Assembly: GCF_011761475.1 (NCBI RefSeq)
Contig: NZ_JAASRS010000001.1
Coordinates: forward strand, 2,728,001 to 2,792,000
DNA: 64,000 nt
Source: Saccharococcus thermophilus
Lineage (GTDB): Bacteria; Bacillota; Bacilli; Bacillales; Anoxybacillaceae
Reading direction: 5' to 3'
Shown: in pieces, positions 1 to 8,864 of the stretch
Position numbering within the stretch: the stretch's first letter is position 1
Layout: the number at the start of each line of letters is the position of its first letter
Program-made: the position numbers and the translations under genes
The notes under the pieces: generated by a model
What the model saw: only the letters and a program-made list of their open reading frames with translations
Databases searched by the model: none
What the model was told of the DNA's origin: nothing

Positions 1-565
1 TTTTCTCTGGAAGGCTGTGCGCGGATACAATGAGCACTGCTTTTTCCCGCTCCTCTTCCGGCATCGACGCAAACACTTCTTTTATTTTTTCGACCCAATA
101 CGCAATAAATTTCGGCTCATCATACCAGCTGTCAATCGGATAAATGACAGGTCCGCCTAATTTTTCCGCTTCTGCTTTTGCCCGTTCATTGTACGAGCGA
201 ATACTGAACGTAGAAAAATGTGGAGCAAGGACGATGCTTATCGCTTCTTTGATTCCGTCTTCATACATCTTTCTTACCGCGTCCTCTACAAACGGCTCAA
301 TATGTTTTAACCCTAAGTACATATGGAACTCCACATCATCTTGTATCTCGTTGAGCCGATGCTCTAGCTGCTTCGCCTGTTCGAGCGTGATTTTCGCTAA
401 CGGCGAAATGCCGCCAATCGCTTTATAGCGCTGCTTTAAATCTTCGAGCAGCTCGTCAGACGGTCTTCTCCCGTGGCGAATATGGGTATAGTACCGCTCA
501 ATATCCTCTTCTTTGTACGGAGTTCCGTATGCCATTACTAATAATCCGATTTGTTTTTTTGCCAT
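1..565 (-). CDS. hemH: Ferrochelatase (coproporphyrin ferrochelatase), 3' part cut off by window edge
   Basis: Inserts iron into the porphyrin ring late in haem synthesis; a soluble or membrane-associated cytoplasmic enzyme. About 188 N-terminal residues of a protein normally near 310 are visible. They begin [16 protein letters not shown], and the SAHSLPEK block, with the His known to be catalytic in the family, lies at about residue 183, just before the edge. The ATG at 565 follows a good ribosome site (GAGGTG, 7 bases away). It starts 14 bases after the hemE stop, so the two are co-transcribed as in the B. subtilis hemEHY operon. The third gene would lie outside the window. Confidence 0.95.
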   Translation of the reverse strand, partial: MAKKQIGLLVMAYGTPYKEEDIERYYTHIRHGRRPSDELLEDLKQRYKAIGGISPLAKITLEQAKQLEHRLNEIQDDVEFHMYLGLKHIEPFVEDAVRKMYEDGIKEAISIVLAPHFSTFSIRSYNERAKAEAEKLGGPVIYPIDSWYDEPKFIAYWVEKIKEVFASMPEEEREKAVLIVSAHSLPEK

Positions 566-579
566 GCTTTCACACCTCT

Positions 580-1623
580 TTATTTTCCCGCTGTGTAGTC
601 ATGGATAAACGCCGTTAGCCGTTTTAGCGTTGCCGGCTGAATATCCGGGAAAATGCCGTGGCCTAAGTTGAAAATATATCCCGGCTGCTCCATGCCTTCG
701 TCTAAAATTTGCTTCACCCGCTTTTCAATCACTTCCCAAGGAGCAAGCAACACAGCTGGGTCTAAATTGCCTTGCAGCGCTTTTGTAATTCCTTTTTGGC
801 GCGCTTCGCGAATCGACAGACGCCAATCGAGCCCAATCACATCGAGAGGCAGATCGTTCCACTCGAGCGCTAAATGGCTGGCACCCACACCAAACATAAT
901 GAGCGGCACGTTTTCTTCGCGCAACGCGGCAAAAATCCGCGCCATTGCTGGCTTAATAAAGGTGCGGTAATCCTCGACATTGACCGCGCCGACCCACGAA
1001 TCAAAAATTTGAATCGCACTCGCCCCAGCATGAATTTGCGCCTTTACATAGCGAATCGTCATATCGGCCAGCTTGTCCATGAGCGCAAACCAAGCTTTTG
1101 GCTCCGAGTACATAAACGCCTTGGTTTTATGATAATTTTTCGATGGCCCTCCCTCAATCATGTAGCTTGCTAGCGTAAACGGCGCGCCGGCAAAACCAAT
1201 CAGCGGCACGTTTAACTGCTCTGTGGTCAGCAGTTTAATCGTTTCCAATACATATGGCACATCGTCTTCCGGATGAATTTCTCCGAGTTTTTCTACATCG
1301 GCGAGCGAGCGAATCGGATTGGCAATGACCGGCCCGACCCCGCCTTTAATTTCCACTTCCACGCCAATCGCCGGCAGCGGAGACATAATATCTTTATATA
1401 AAATGGCCGCGTCCACATCATATTGCTCGACCGGAAGCCGAGTTACATAAGCGCAAAGTTCCGGCTGATGCGTAATTTCGAACAATGAATATTTTTCCTT
1501 CAGCGCCCGGTATTCCGGCTGTGACCGTCCTGCCTGCCTCATGTACCAAACAGGAACATACTCTGTTTTTTCGCCGCGGCAAGCGCGCAAAAATGTATCC
1601 TTCACTGGTTTTCCCATTTCCAT
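580..1623 (-). CDS. hemE: Uroporphyrinogen decarboxylase
   Basis: Removes four acetate carboxyl groups from uroporphyrinogen III to give coproporphyrinogen III in haem synthesis. At 347 residues it is full length. It has the N-terminal signature [10 protein letters not shown] (substrate-binding Arg) near residue 25 and the [12 protein letters not shown] block near residue 145. Two ATGs lie close together (1623 and 1617). The ribosome site AAAGG suits the second slightly better, so the true N-terminus may be MGKPVKDTF. First gene of the hemE-hemH operon; a SigA-type promoter lies about 105 bases upstream. Confidence 0.96.
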   Translation of the reverse strand: MEMGKPVKDTFLRACRGEKTEYVPVWYMRQAGRSQPEYRALKEKYSLFEITHQPELCAYVTRLPVEQYDVDAAILYKDIMSPLPAIGVEVEIKGGVGPVIANPIRSLADVEKLGEIHPEDDVPYVLETIKLLTTEQLNVPLIGFAGAPFTLASYMIEGGPSKNYHKTKAFMYSEPKAWFALMDKLADMTIRYVKAQIHAGASAIQIFDSWVGAVNVEDYRTFIKPAMARIFAALREENVPLIMFGVGASHLALEWNDLPLDVIGLDWRLSIREARQKGITKALQGNLDPAVLLAPWEVIEKRVKQILDEGMEQPGYIFNLGHGIFPDIQPATLKRLTAFIHDYTAGK

Positions 1624-1732
1624 CCGCCTTTCTTCACTTCAACAATTGATCCTTACAAATGCCTGTTTTACTAGCTAAACAACTTGTTTAACAAATAAAA
1701 TCACAATTACAACTATACAAGTTTCTTTTCTT

Positions 1733-1761
1733 AATGTATAGTGAACCAAAGAAACTGTCAA
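1733..1761 (-). promoter_or_regulatory. Probable SigA promoter of hemEH
   Basis: On the minus strand TTGACA (1756-1761) and TACATT (1733-1738) are separated by exactly 17 bases. The resulting leader of about 100 bases carries a 7+7 dyad (TAAACAA-C-TTGTTTA, 1676-1690) that could be an operator. Confidence 0.55.
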
Positions 1762-1889
1762 AAAATTGACGATTTATGCACAATACGTCCGCCCCTGCTT
1801 TCCCAAACTGCATGATTTTGCATTCCATTGTTTTAGATGCGCTTCCTTCTATGCCGGCAAGCGCTTGCGGACTTTCTTTATTATTATAA

Positions 1890-1922
1890 CAAAAAGCTGT
1901 CCCGCACTTACGGGGACAGCTT
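1890..1922 (-). terminator. Rho-independent terminator of the YhfA-type gene
   Basis: Minus strand: AAGCTGTCCC / GGGACAGCTT stem followed by TTTTTG, 11 bases after the yhfA-like stop codon. Confidence 0.85.
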
Positions 1923-1933
1923 GTGCATTTGTG

Positions 1934-3334
1934 TCAAATAAGAAACATCGCAACGATCGTCGTAACAACAAGCCCGACGGCGACCGGTATCAAATTGCGC
2001 CGTGCCAACTCAAATGGGTCGACACCACAAATAGCGGCAGCTGGAATAAGCGCCCAAGGAACTAATGTACCGCCGCCAACCCAAATCGCGGCAATTTGCC
2101 CAAGCGCGGTCAATGTAGCGGTGCCGCCGCCAATCGCGGTCGCAAATAAATGAGCGACAGATCCTGCCAATGAAATTCCGGAAAACCCTGAACCATCCAA
2201 ACCGGTAATCGCCCCGACAACCGTTAACGTCACCGCACCGATCTCATTATTCAGCGGCACGATATGGGCCAGCGCGATGCCTAAATCGTTTACAATCCCT
2301 TGCGACGCCTTTGGCAAATATTCTCCGATGATCTTAATAAATCCCGCGTCACCAAGATAAAAAAATGCAGCGATTGGAATTACTGGTCCGAATACTTTAA
2401 ATCCAAATTGGAACCCTTCAATGAAATAATTAGTAATTTCCTCAAAGCTTTCTTGGCGATGGGCGAAAATAGAGATGAAAATTAAAATAAAAATCGCTGT
2501 TCCTCCAATGAGAGCGGTTGCATCTCCGCCTTGCAAGTGCAAATAAAACATCGCGACGACATCGAGGACAAACAAAACCGGTATCATAATCGCTAATAGT
2601 TTTTTTACTTGGTTGGACAGAAGTTGCCTTGTTTTTTCTAAAGCAGAATCGGCCGTGACGGCGATTTCATGTTCTTCGTTGGCAAAAAGCCCTCTTTTCA
2701 TATCGCGGCGCAGCAGAATAAAGGCCGTAATCGTTGTGACAACTCCCATGACCAATACGAGCGGAACGCTGGCGGAAATCACATCGGAAACTGGCAGTCC
2801 GGCAGCATCCGCAGTCAGCTTCGGCGCTCCTTGAATCACAAAATCTCCCGATAAGGCGATGCCATGACCGAATAGATTCATCGCCATCGCCGCCCCTAAC
2901 GCCGGCAGCCCAACGCGAATAGCTACAGGCAGCAACACCGCTCCCATCAGCGCCACCGCGGGAGACGGCCAAAAAAACCACGAAAACACCATCATCAGTA
3001 TCCCGATCGTCCAGTATGCCCATCCTGGCGTACGAATAAACCGGGTAAATGGCGAAATCATCACATCATTAATCCCTGTTGCCGTCAAGACTTTGCTCAT
3101 AGCCACGATGATCGAAATGACTAAAATCGTTGGCAACAGCTCTGTAATCGCGTAAATAAAGCTGTTAAACACCCCGCTGATCGCCGCGCTCAAAGAGTGA
3201 GTCGCCGTCACTGCCAATAAAAAGATCCCGACAATACAAACAAGCGATGTATCTTTTCGGGCTACCATAAACCCAATAACGAGCACAATAAACGCCAAGT
3301 AAATCCAATGCAGCGCTGTCAACTCGACACCCAT
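1934..3334 (-). CDS. yhfA: YhfA-type multi-spanning membrane permease
   Basis: A 466-residue, almost wholly hydrophobic protein with about 11-12 membrane segments. A charged cytoplasmic loop (about residues 209-240, EEHEIAVTADSALEKTRQ) splits two similar halves. It resembles B. subtilis YhfA, which also lies close to hemEHY, and the wider ion-transporter superfamily of anion/dicarboxylate carriers. The substrate cannot be read from the sequence. The ATG at 3334 has a ribosome site GAAAGGGG about 7 bases upstream. The gene has its own terminator, and an 8+8 dyad (3368-3386) lies upstream of the start. Confidence 0.75.
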   Translation of the reverse strand: MGVELTALHWIYLAFIVLVIGFMVARKDTSLVCIVGIFLLAVTATHSLSAAISGVFNSFIYAITELLPTILVISIIVAMSKVLTATGINDVMISPFTRFIRTPGWAYWTIGILMMVFSWFFWPSPAVALMGAVLLPVAIRVGLPALGAAMAMNLFGHGIALSGDFVIQGAPKLTADAAGLPVSDVISASVPLVLVMGVVTTITAFILLRRDMKRGLFANEEHEIAVTADSALEKTRQLLSNQVKKLLAIMIPVLFVLDVVAMFYLHLQGGDATALIGGTAIFILIFISIFAHRQESFEEITNYFIEGFQFGFKVFGPVIPIAAFFYLGDAGFIKIIGEYLPKASQGIVNDLGIALAHIVPLNNEIGAVTLTVVGAITGLDGSGFSGISLAGSVAHLFATAIGGGTATLTALGQIAAIWVGGGTLVPWALIPAAAICGVDPFELARRNLIPVAVGLVVTTIVAMFLI

Positions 3335-3508
3335 GAATATTTCCCCTTTCCTCTATACTTCCAACTCGGTAAATGGGACATTTACCTACCTTGGATGTAC
3401 TACAGCATATGAAAGGGGAATAAAGGTGTGAAACATGTGCCACATTCTGCCGTAAAAAAGACAAAGGGCGAGAATTGGCCCAGTTGAACGAAACGCGTTA
3501 GCGAATAT

Positions 3509-3541
3509 AAAAAAGCGCCCCCAAGCAAAATCGAGGGCACC
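3509..3541 (-). terminator. Terminator of the ecsA-ecsB-hmoB operon
   Basis: Minus strand GTGCCCTC / GGGGGCGC stem (with G-U pairs) followed by six Ts, directly after the hmoB stop. Confidence 0.75.
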
Positions 3542-3550
3542 AATCCATTA

Positions 3551-4054
3551 TCATCCTTCTTTTGCCGCTGCGTATGTCGTTACATAAGACGGACGCGGAA
3601 ATAGCCGCGGACCCGCTGGTTTTGTTTCCTTTCCTTGCTGATGCGCCTTGGCAAACCCTTGCGAGCGCTGCCAACGTTCAAAATGTTCTTTCCCATCCCA
3701 CAGCGTCATGATAATATACGTATCATTTGAGAGCGGCCGAAGCACGCGTATGGCGGCAAAGCCCGGTTCTTGCTCAATCAACCTTGCCCGCTGTTGAAAA
3801 CGGTGCTCAAAAAGTGGGCGGCCTTCATCGTTAACCGGAATGTTGTTGCATACAACAAACGCACCAGCCAACGGACCCACGGCATCGATCACTTCATACA
3901 CGCGCGGTTCCTGAAACACGGTTTCCCCTGCCGTTTCATGAAGCAACACCGCATCCTCTTCTCCCTCAAGCAGCAGCATCGTTTCACCTGGATGACTATT
4001 TTTCAGCTGTTGCAAATAGTCTTTCGTTCCCGTCGTGATATACATTTTGTTCAT
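3551..4054 (-). CDS. hmoB: HmoB-like haem-degrading monooxygenase / TRAP-type stress protein
   Basis: About 167 residues with a C-terminal antibiotic-biosynthesis-monooxygenase (ABM, ferredoxin-like) domain at residues 67-150, including FAAIRVLRPLSNDTYIIMTLWDG. B. subtilis HmoB (YhgC) of this family degrades haem; the same family has been called TRAP in staphylococci. The ATG at 4054 is chosen because GGGAGGG lies 6 bases upstream and because it overlaps the ecsB stop as ATGA; the longer reading frame starting at 4105 lacks this. Translational coupling to ecsAB is the odd point: in B. subtilis the homologue sits beside hemE instead. Haem monooxygenase activity is inferred from family membership. 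Confidence 0.78.
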   Translation of the reverse strand: MNKMYITTGTKDYLQQLKNSHPGETMLLLEGEEDAVLLHETAGETVFQEPRVYEVIDAVGPLAGAFVVCNNIPVNDEGRPLFEHRFQQRARLIEQEPGFAAIRVLRPLSNDTYIIMTLWDGKEHFERWQRSQGFAKAHQQGKETKPAGPRLFPRPSYVTTYAAAKEG

Positions 4055-5265
4055 CGTTTTCCCTCCCGATGATGGCGTTTCACCAAATAATGAAATATGA
4101 GCCAATAACTAAACACATTTCCCGCTATCCATGACGCAATCCAGAGCGGGCGGACGGCAATCCAAGTCAAAAACAAATGGAATGCACTGTTTTGCACAAT
4201 CAATAACAAAAAGAGAAGCCGACACACCGCTTGAACTTGCACCGTTTTCTCAAGCGGGTACAGCCGCATCCATAGGATGGCCCGATGATGATCAAGCAAG
4301 GCGAATAATTGAAAGCCAGTTATGTAAAGGAAAAAGAACGACGCCGCCATTTTTCCGTATTCGTTTGGAATAATGTAAAGCAATAGGCAGCCTAAGGTAA
4401 TTAAGCGGATATACAGGCCTAAATATCCACCGGCACGAATCCATGTTCTCACATACAAATAAAGAAACGTATTTTGCTGCCCATAAGGAATCATCTTGAC
4501 GATAAAATCGAGCCAACGCCGCCGTTTCGCCTCCTCTTTCCATTGCGGAACATCGGTAAATAAATTGGCGATACGGTAAAATGCGCGCACCGCTTTTGCT
4601 TCCTGAGCAATGATTCGCTCCCATTTCCAGCCTTTTCGTTTTGTCGCCTGTTGCAAATAAACGGTGACGCCAATGGCAATCATCGTTAAAACAAGCAAAA
4701 ACAGAACAGGTGCGCCAATAAGCAAAAAGTAAAGCAAAAGGGCATTCATGCCAAAGCGGACCGCCATGCTGAGACGGTGAAAGGACGGTTCAATAAAATA
4801 ATTTCCTTTCCAGCTGATCCATAAATTCCATCCTTTTAAAATAAACAATACGAGAAAAAACAACCATAAAGAAATGGAGGAAAAGCGAAGATGAAGCGGC
4901 GCCATCAAAAGCAAAAGTAAAAGCAGACCATATCCTTGCAAAAGAACACTTATGGCAAAAGCCCGCTGTACATAAGGGCGAAGCTTTGCTTCCGCCGGCA
5001 GCAAAAACACGATATCCGCTTCCCGAAACAACGTGCGTATCGAGCCAAAGGTCAAGGCGAAGGAAAAGACGAGTGCTGCCGCTATGGCGTAAGGAAATGT
5101 CGACGGCAGTGTTTGCACCCAATGATGATAGGCAAGCGCTCCTCCCCCTAGAGCTACCAGCAATACGAACAATAAATGGTCATTCAGCATATAGCGCAAA
5201 TACCGCCGCATGTTTCGCATTTCCTGTCCAAGCCGGTCTCGCCACAACTGTCTTCCGTCCATCAT
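4051..5265 (-). CDS. ecsB: EcsB, membrane subunit of the Ecs ABC transporter
   Basis: A 404-residue membrane protein with about 8-10 hydrophobic segments and a basic cytoplasmic N-terminus (WRDRLGQEMRNMRRYLRYM), matching EcsB. With EcsA it forms an ABC transporter needed for normal protein secretion, competence and intramembrane proteolysis in B. subtilis. Its ATG overlaps the ecsA stop (ATGA), and its own TGA overlaps the hmoB start. The third B. subtilis gene, ecsC, is absent and hmoB takes its place. Confidence 0.93.
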   Translation of the reverse strand: MMDGRQLWRDRLGQEMRNMRRYLRYMLNDHLLFVLLVALGGGALAYHHWVQTLPSTFPYAIAAALVFSFALTFGSIRTLFREADIVFLLPAEAKLRPYVQRAFAISVLLQGYGLLLLLLLMAPLHLRFSSISLWLFFLVLFILKGWNLWISWKGNYFIEPSFHRLSMAVRFGMNALLLYFLLIGAPVLFLLVLTMIAIGVTVYLQQATKRKGWKWERIIAQEAKAVRAFYRIANLFTDVPQWKEEAKRRRWLDFIVKMIPYGQQNTFLYLYVRTWIRAGGYLGLYIRLITLGCLLLYIIPNEYGKMAASFFFLYITGFQLFALLDHHRAILWMRLYPLEKTVQVQAVCRLLFLLLIVQNSAFHLFLTWIAVRPLWIASWIAGNVFSYWLIFHYLVKRHHREGKR

Positions 5266-5999
5266 ACGCTTTCTTCCTTTGTTAATTCAATATATAATTC
5301 ATCCAACGTTTCCGCTTTTGAACCGAATTGGTCGCGCATCTCTTCGAGAGTCCCTTTCGCTTTGATTTTTCCATTATGCAAAATGACAAACGAATCGCAA
5401 TATCTTTCCGCCGTTGCTAAAATGTGCGTCGACATTAAAATGCCTGCTCCTTTTTGCTTCATTCGCTGCATTTGCTCAAGCAATGCATGAATGGCGAGCG
5501 GATCTAAGCCGAGAAACGGCTCGTCAATAATGTAAAGGTGCGGCTCCACTAAAAATGCGCACATGATCATCACTTTTTGTTTCATCCCTTTGGAAAAATG
5601 GGCAGGAAACCATTTTAGTTTTTTTTCCATACGGAATTCTTTTAACAGCGGAGGCAAGCGCCGTTCATATTCCGCCTCGTCGAGTCCATAAGCCATGGCG
5701 GTTAGGCGCAAATGCTCTTCCAGCGTCAATTCCTCATATAAAACCGGTGTTTCAGGAATATAGGTAAATTGAGAGCGGTATGCCTCCGGATGTTCGGAAA
5801 ACGTTTGGCCGTTAATCGTAATAACTCCTTTTCGCGGCTCCATCAGCCCGATAATATGCTTAATCGTCGTACTTTTCCCCGCGCCGTTCAAACCGATTAA
5901 ACCGACGATCTCCCCGCGGTCGACGGTAAACGAAATGTCTTCGAGCACGTTTTGCTTTGTATATCCTCCATATAAATGCTGCACTTCTAAAAGCGCCAT
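5262..5999 (-). CDS. ecsA: EcsA, ABC transporter ATPase
   Basis: Cytoplasmic ATPase of about 245 residues that powers EcsB. It has Walker A GLNGAGKSTTIKH, signature FSKGMKQK and Walker B LYIIDEPFLGLDP followed by the switch His (STHIL). Start MALLEVQHLYGG at 5999 is preferred over the ATG at 6017 because the ribosome site GGAAAGGA lies between them. First gene of ecsA-ecsB-hmoB, divergent from hit. Confidence 0.93.
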   Translation of the reverse strand: MALLEVQHLYGGYTKQNVLEDISFTVDRGEIVGLIGLNGAGKSTTIKHIIGLMEPRKGVITINGQTFSEHPEAYRSQFTYIPETPVLYEELTLEEHLRLTAMAYGLDEAEYERRLPPLLKEFRMEKKLKWFPAHFSKGMKQKVMIMCAFLVEPHLYIIDEPFLGLDPLAIHALLEQMQRMKQKGAGILMSTHILATAERYCDSFVILHNGKIKAKGTLEEMRDQFGSKAETLDELYIELTKEESV

Positions 6000-6444
6000 C
6001 GTTCGCTTCCTTTCCATCTAAATTGCTAATTACGCTTTCATTGTTTCATTGTATCAAAGCGGTCAATGTTTTTCCAAAAATTATCTATCTCCCTTTCGCA
6101 TATATTGTCCCACCCTGGGCATGATAAATAGCGAAGAGGGGATGAGGAACCAACCAAAAGGGATTTGGTGAATGATCCACTTGAAATGAGGTGTTCACAA
6201 AAGACAATTTGTCGAAGTAACACCGTTGTAAAAAGTGAGATAGTACGAAACTCCTTTATAAATGGAGTGTTTGCGAAAGGTAGGACCATCTTGCCATTGC
6301 TGTGAAGCAACGAACCTCTACGCAACCAACAAGGGGATGGTCATCTTGAACAAAGGAAAGCTCACTCTTTAACCAATTTCTTGCAAATGAGGTGTTCATC
6401 AAACGCCATTTTGATTAATGCTAACCTCACCCCTTTTCACCAGT
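6000..6444. repeat. Gene-free interval with three imperfect copies of a short motif
   Basis: About 445 bases between divergent ecsA and hit hold no convincing gene. On the plus strand a motif near AAATGAGGTGTTCA-C-AAA occurs at about 6183-6202, 6270-6288 and 6385-6402. Two copies run into a small inverted repeat: ACAAA-TTTGT near 6197, and ATCAAA-TTTGAT near 6398-6414. The only longer minus-strand reading frame has no ribosome site and covers the repeats. This may be a decayed mobile or repeat sequence; I do not recognise it. Confidence 0.4.
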
Positions 6445-6483
6445 CGGGATGTAATCAATCATGATTACATCCCGATTTTTTTT
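6445..6483 (+). terminator. Strong intrinsic terminator upstream of hit with no gene before it
   Basis: A perfect 13-bp stem (CGGGATGTAATCA / TGATTACATCCCG) with a 4-base loop, followed by A and eight Ts. It points toward hit and lies 43 bases before the hit start. No plus-strand gene precedes it, so it ends either an unannotated RNA or a leader transcript. Confidence 0.8.
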
Positions 6484-6525
6484 ATGGTAAAATGGAAGAA
6501 AAAAATAGGAAGGGTGGCTTTTCTA

Positions 6526-6948
6526 GTGAGCGATTGTATTTTCTGTAAAATTGTAAACGGTGACATTCCTGCGGCAAAAGTATATGAGGATGAACATGTG
6601 CTGGCATTTCTTGATATCAGCCAAGTGACAAAAGGCCATACGCTTGTCATTCCAAAAATACATAAAGAAAATATTTTTGAACTCACTCCAGACGTTGCCA
6701 GCCACGTTTTCAGCGCCGTGCCGAAAATCGCAAACGCGATTAAGAAGCAATTGGCTCCAATCGGCCTCAATTTGCTAAACAACAACGGGGAGCAAGCCGG
6801 ACAAACCGTTTTTCATTACCATGTCCATCTCATCCCGCGCTACGGCAAAGGCGATGGTTTTGGAGCCGTGTGGAAATCGCATGCCAGCGATTATACGTTT
6901 GACGATTTGCAGACGATTGCGACAACGATTCAAAAGGGATTGGCATAA
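6526..6948 (+). CDS. hit: HIT-family nucleotide-binding hydrolase
   Basis: A 140-residue histidine-triad protein. These hydrolyse nucleoside phosphoramidates or related AMP-linked substrates. The N-terminal CIFCKIVNG carries the zinc-type Cys pair and the C-terminal HYHVHLIPR the HxHxH triad with catalytic His. The GTG at 6526 is chosen because AGGAAGGGTGG lies about 9 bases upstream and the product then begins at the family-typical (M)SDCIFCK; the upstream ATGs lie in the terminator region. Position next to ecsA and prsA matches B. subtilis. Confidence 0.93.
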   Translation: MSDCIFCKIVNGDIPAAKVYEDEHVLAFLDISQVTKGHTLVIPKIHKENIFELTPDVASHVFSAVPKIANAIKKQLAPIGLNLLNNNGEQAGQTVFHYHVHLIPRYGKGDGFGAVWKSHASDYTFDDLQTIATTIQKGLA

Positions 6949-6954
6949 GCAAAA

Positions 6955-6992
6955 GGAAGCGGTCTACCTCCCCGCTTCCTTCGTTGTTTTTG
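6955..6992. terminator. Terminator between convergent hit and prsA
   Basis: GGAAGCGG / CCGCTTCC stem followed on the plus strand by TTCGTTGTTTTT. Confidence 0.7.
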
Positions 6993-6996
6993 GCCG

Positions 6997-7827
6997 TTAT
7001 TTTAACACATCTTGCAAATCTTTATCTTCAATCTCGACTTTCGCGTCTTTTACCAATTGTTCTACTTTCGACTGTACTTTCGTCGGATCCAATTTTCTTT
7101 GTTTTACTTCAAATTCAATTTCATCTTTCATTTCGTTAAATGGCTTTTTCTTCTCTTTAGCGGTCACTTTAATGATGTGATAGCCGTAGTCTGTTTTCAC
7201 TGGATCGCTCACTTGTCCTACTTTTAGCTTATAAGCCGCATCTTCAAATTCTTTCACCATTTTTCCTGGACCAAACCATCCTAAATCGCCGCCATTTGCC
7301 GCCGAGCCAGGATCTTGCGAATATTGTTTCGCCAGCTTTGCAAAGTCTTCCCCTTTATCGAGCTTCGCTTTAATTTCTTTCGCCGTTTTTTCGTCTTTCA
7401 CTAAAATATGGCTGGCACGAATTTTCGGTTTATAGTTATCATAATATTCCTTTAATTCTTTATCCGTCACCTTAATATCTTCCATTGCCGCTTTTTGCCG
7501 CAGCAGATCCAATTTCACCATCTCGCGAATCGCCTTTTCGCCATTTTGCTGAACGGCTAAATCGTATTGCGTTCCATATGTTTCTTTTAAGTTTTCGATT
7601 TGTTTGTCGATTTCTTTGTCCGTGACTTTGTATTTTTTGCTTAACACTTTTTCATCAATAAGGTCGCGAATTACTTCTTTGCCGACGCGTGCCTTCATTT
7701 CATTGTAAAATTCTTCTTTTGTGATATTGCCGTCCTTCGTTTTGACAATGACTTCAGAATCACCGTTATTGCACGCCGACAAAGCAAACACAGAGGCAAC
7801 AGCTACCGCAATCATCCATTTTCTCAT
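6997..7827 (-). CDS. prsA: PrsA foldase lipoprotein (parvulin-type peptidyl-prolyl isomerase)
   Basis: Extracellular membrane-anchored chaperone that folds secreted proteins after Sec export. The signal peptide [19 protein letters not shown] ends in lipobox LSAC; the Cys is lipidated. The central parvulin domain (about residues 128-220) starts at [14 protein letters not shown] and contains [13 protein letters not shown] and DYGYHIIKV. Charged N- and C-terminal lobes flank it. The ATG at 7827 is chosen by signal-peptide fit; a GTG at 7836 is in frame but only 2 bases from AGGAG. Length (about 276) is normal. Confidence 0.95.
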   Translation of the reverse strand: MRKWMIAVAVASVFALSACNNGDSEVIVKTKDGNITKEEFYNEMKARVGKEVIRDLIDEKVLSKKYKVTDKEIDKQIENLKETYGTQYDLAVQQNGEKAIREMVKLDLLRQKAAMEDIKVTDKELKEYYDNYKPKIRASHILVKDEKTAKEIKAKLDKGEDFAKLAKQYSQDPGSAANGGDLGWFGPGKMVKEFEDAAYKLKVGQVSDPVKTDYGYHIIKVTAKEKKKPFNEMKDEIEFEVKQRKLDPTKVQSKVEQLVKDAKVEIEDKDLQDVLK

Positions 7828-8013
7828 TTGTTTCACAACTCCTACACCATTTTTTTTGCAAAAAAAATTACAACAATAACTATAACATATTTTCCGGAAA
7901 GAAAAAAACCTTTTTCCAATTTAGTCATCCGCCCATACATGTGCGTTTGTCTGACATATGATGATGGTGAATCATTCAGGCGGAACCGCTCCTTTTTGAA
8001 AGGAGGTGTTATG

Positions 8014-8100
8014 ATGAGCGCACCTTATGCAGGAGGCTTTGCGTTAATTGTTGTGTTGTTTATTTTATTGATTATCGTTGGATGTGCATGCTTATTCTAA
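8014..8100 (+). CDS. YjcZ-family small sporulation-type membrane peptide
   Basis: A 28-residue hydrophobic peptide, MSAPYAGGFALIVVLFILL then IIVGCACLF, typical of the YjcZ/YhzE group of short Gly-rich, single-helix peptides found in spore formers. The second of two adjacent ATGs is chosen because AGGAGG at 8001-8006 is 7 bases from it. It ends in the terminator shared with the convergent gene at 8150-8329. Confidence 0.8.
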   Translation: MSAPYAGGFALIVVLFILLIIVGCACLF

Positions 8101-8117
8101 TGCCGGGCAGCGTCCAC

Positions 8118-8151
8118 AAAAAAGCTGGCAGCGCAGGCTGTCAGCTTTTTT
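8118..8151. terminator. Bidirectional terminator
   Basis: AAAAAGCTG-CAGC / GCTG-CAGCTTTTTT stem with A and T tracts on both sides, between convergent small genes. Confidence 0.85.
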
Positions 8152-8329
8152 ATGTAAATAGCACCTCAAAATATGAAGAAATTAATAAAATAGTAATAAG
8201 GACATTAATTGTTCGAAAGACGCTCGGCTGTTTTTCTTCCGGGATTTGCCTTTGTGTACAAAGGCTTGATGTTAGTTGGTTAATAAGAAACAAAATAATT
8301 ACGGCAAGGGGTATAAAGTAAAGCGCCAA
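8150..8329 (-). CDS. Small two-helix membrane protein with TTG start
   Basis: A 59-residue frame beginning (M)ALYFIPLAVIILFLI, then a polar linker (NQLTSSLCTQRQIPEEKQPS) and a second hydrophobic helix (INVLITILLISSYF). TTG at 8329 follows AAGGAGGGG with 8 bases between. The nearby ATG is out of frame and closes after 11 codons. The stop lies in the T-tract of the shared terminator. A short two-helix protein of unknown function, placed between prsA and yhaI. Confidence 0.6.
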   Translation of the reverse strand: MALYFIPLAVIILFLINQLTSSLCTQRQIPEEKQPSVFRTINVLITILLISSYFEVLFT

Positions 8330-8448
8330 ATCATGTTCCCCTCCTTATCGAAGCAAACATATTCATGGTTTTTAATTTACAATGTTTCATGCTATAAATC
8401 AATATGCTTTTTCACAGTAAAATCCTTCCGACACCAAAAATTTTTTTA

Positions 8449-8477
8449 TTGGTTGATTTTCGTAAATTCGGTAAAAT
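8449..8477 (+). promoter_or_regulatory. Probable SigA promoter of yhaI
   Basis: TTGGTT (8449-8454), 17 bases, TAAAAT (8472-8477), in an AT-rich stretch 46 bases before the yhaI start. Confidence 0.45.
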
Positions 8478-8522
8478 ATACGTAACAACTTGTCCATTAT
8501 GTTATACAAAAGGGGTACATAT

Positions 8523-8864
8523 ATGGGAACGCTAGAGGAACGAATCGCCAAGCTGGAATTCCACCAATCATTGCTGATGGAAATGATTGATAAAACAAAA
8601 AAACCTTTTTATTATCTAGTAATTAAAGCAAACTTAACAAAAGAAGAAGTGGAAGAAGTGCTTTCCCTTTGCCAACAGCTAAGCGAAGAATATGAAAAAC
8701 AAAAAGCGGAAGGATTGACGATTTTCACCCCGCTTCTCGTTCAGTTTGCAGGAATGCTTCATCCAAGCCTTCCGCTTGAGCAAACTGTGGACGCCCTTCT
8801 TGCGCAGCAGATGTTCGTTCCGCTAATGACCGAATTAAAAAAATTAATAAAAACAGTTAGCTAG
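8523..8864 (+). CDS. yhaI: YhaI-type protein (DUF1878)
   Basis: A 113-residue soluble, helix-rich acidic protein, from [20 protein letters not shown] through [21 protein letters not shown] to [11 protein letters not shown]. It matches the uncharacterised YhaI/DUF1878 group by sequence and by position between prsA and hpr. ATG at 8523 with AAAAGGGG 7 bases upstream. It converges with hpr and the coding ends overlap by 8 bases. Function unknown. Confidence 0.85.
   Translation: MGTLEERIAKLEFHQSLLMEMIDKTKKPFYYLVIKANLTKEEVEEVLSLCQQLSEEYEKQKAEGLTIFTPLLVQFAGMLHPSLPLEQTVDALLAQQMFVPLMTELKKLIKTVS

Noticed and set aside
1858-1869. GCAAGCGCTTGC palindrome as a cre site upstream of hemE
   Set aside because: Only the central AAGCGCT fits; outer consensus positions do not, and it lies well upstream of the predicted promoter.
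6038-6325. 95-codon minus-strand frame between ecsA and hit
   Set aside because: No ribosome site, low-complexity composition, and it spans the short repeats; more likely repeat sequence than a gene.
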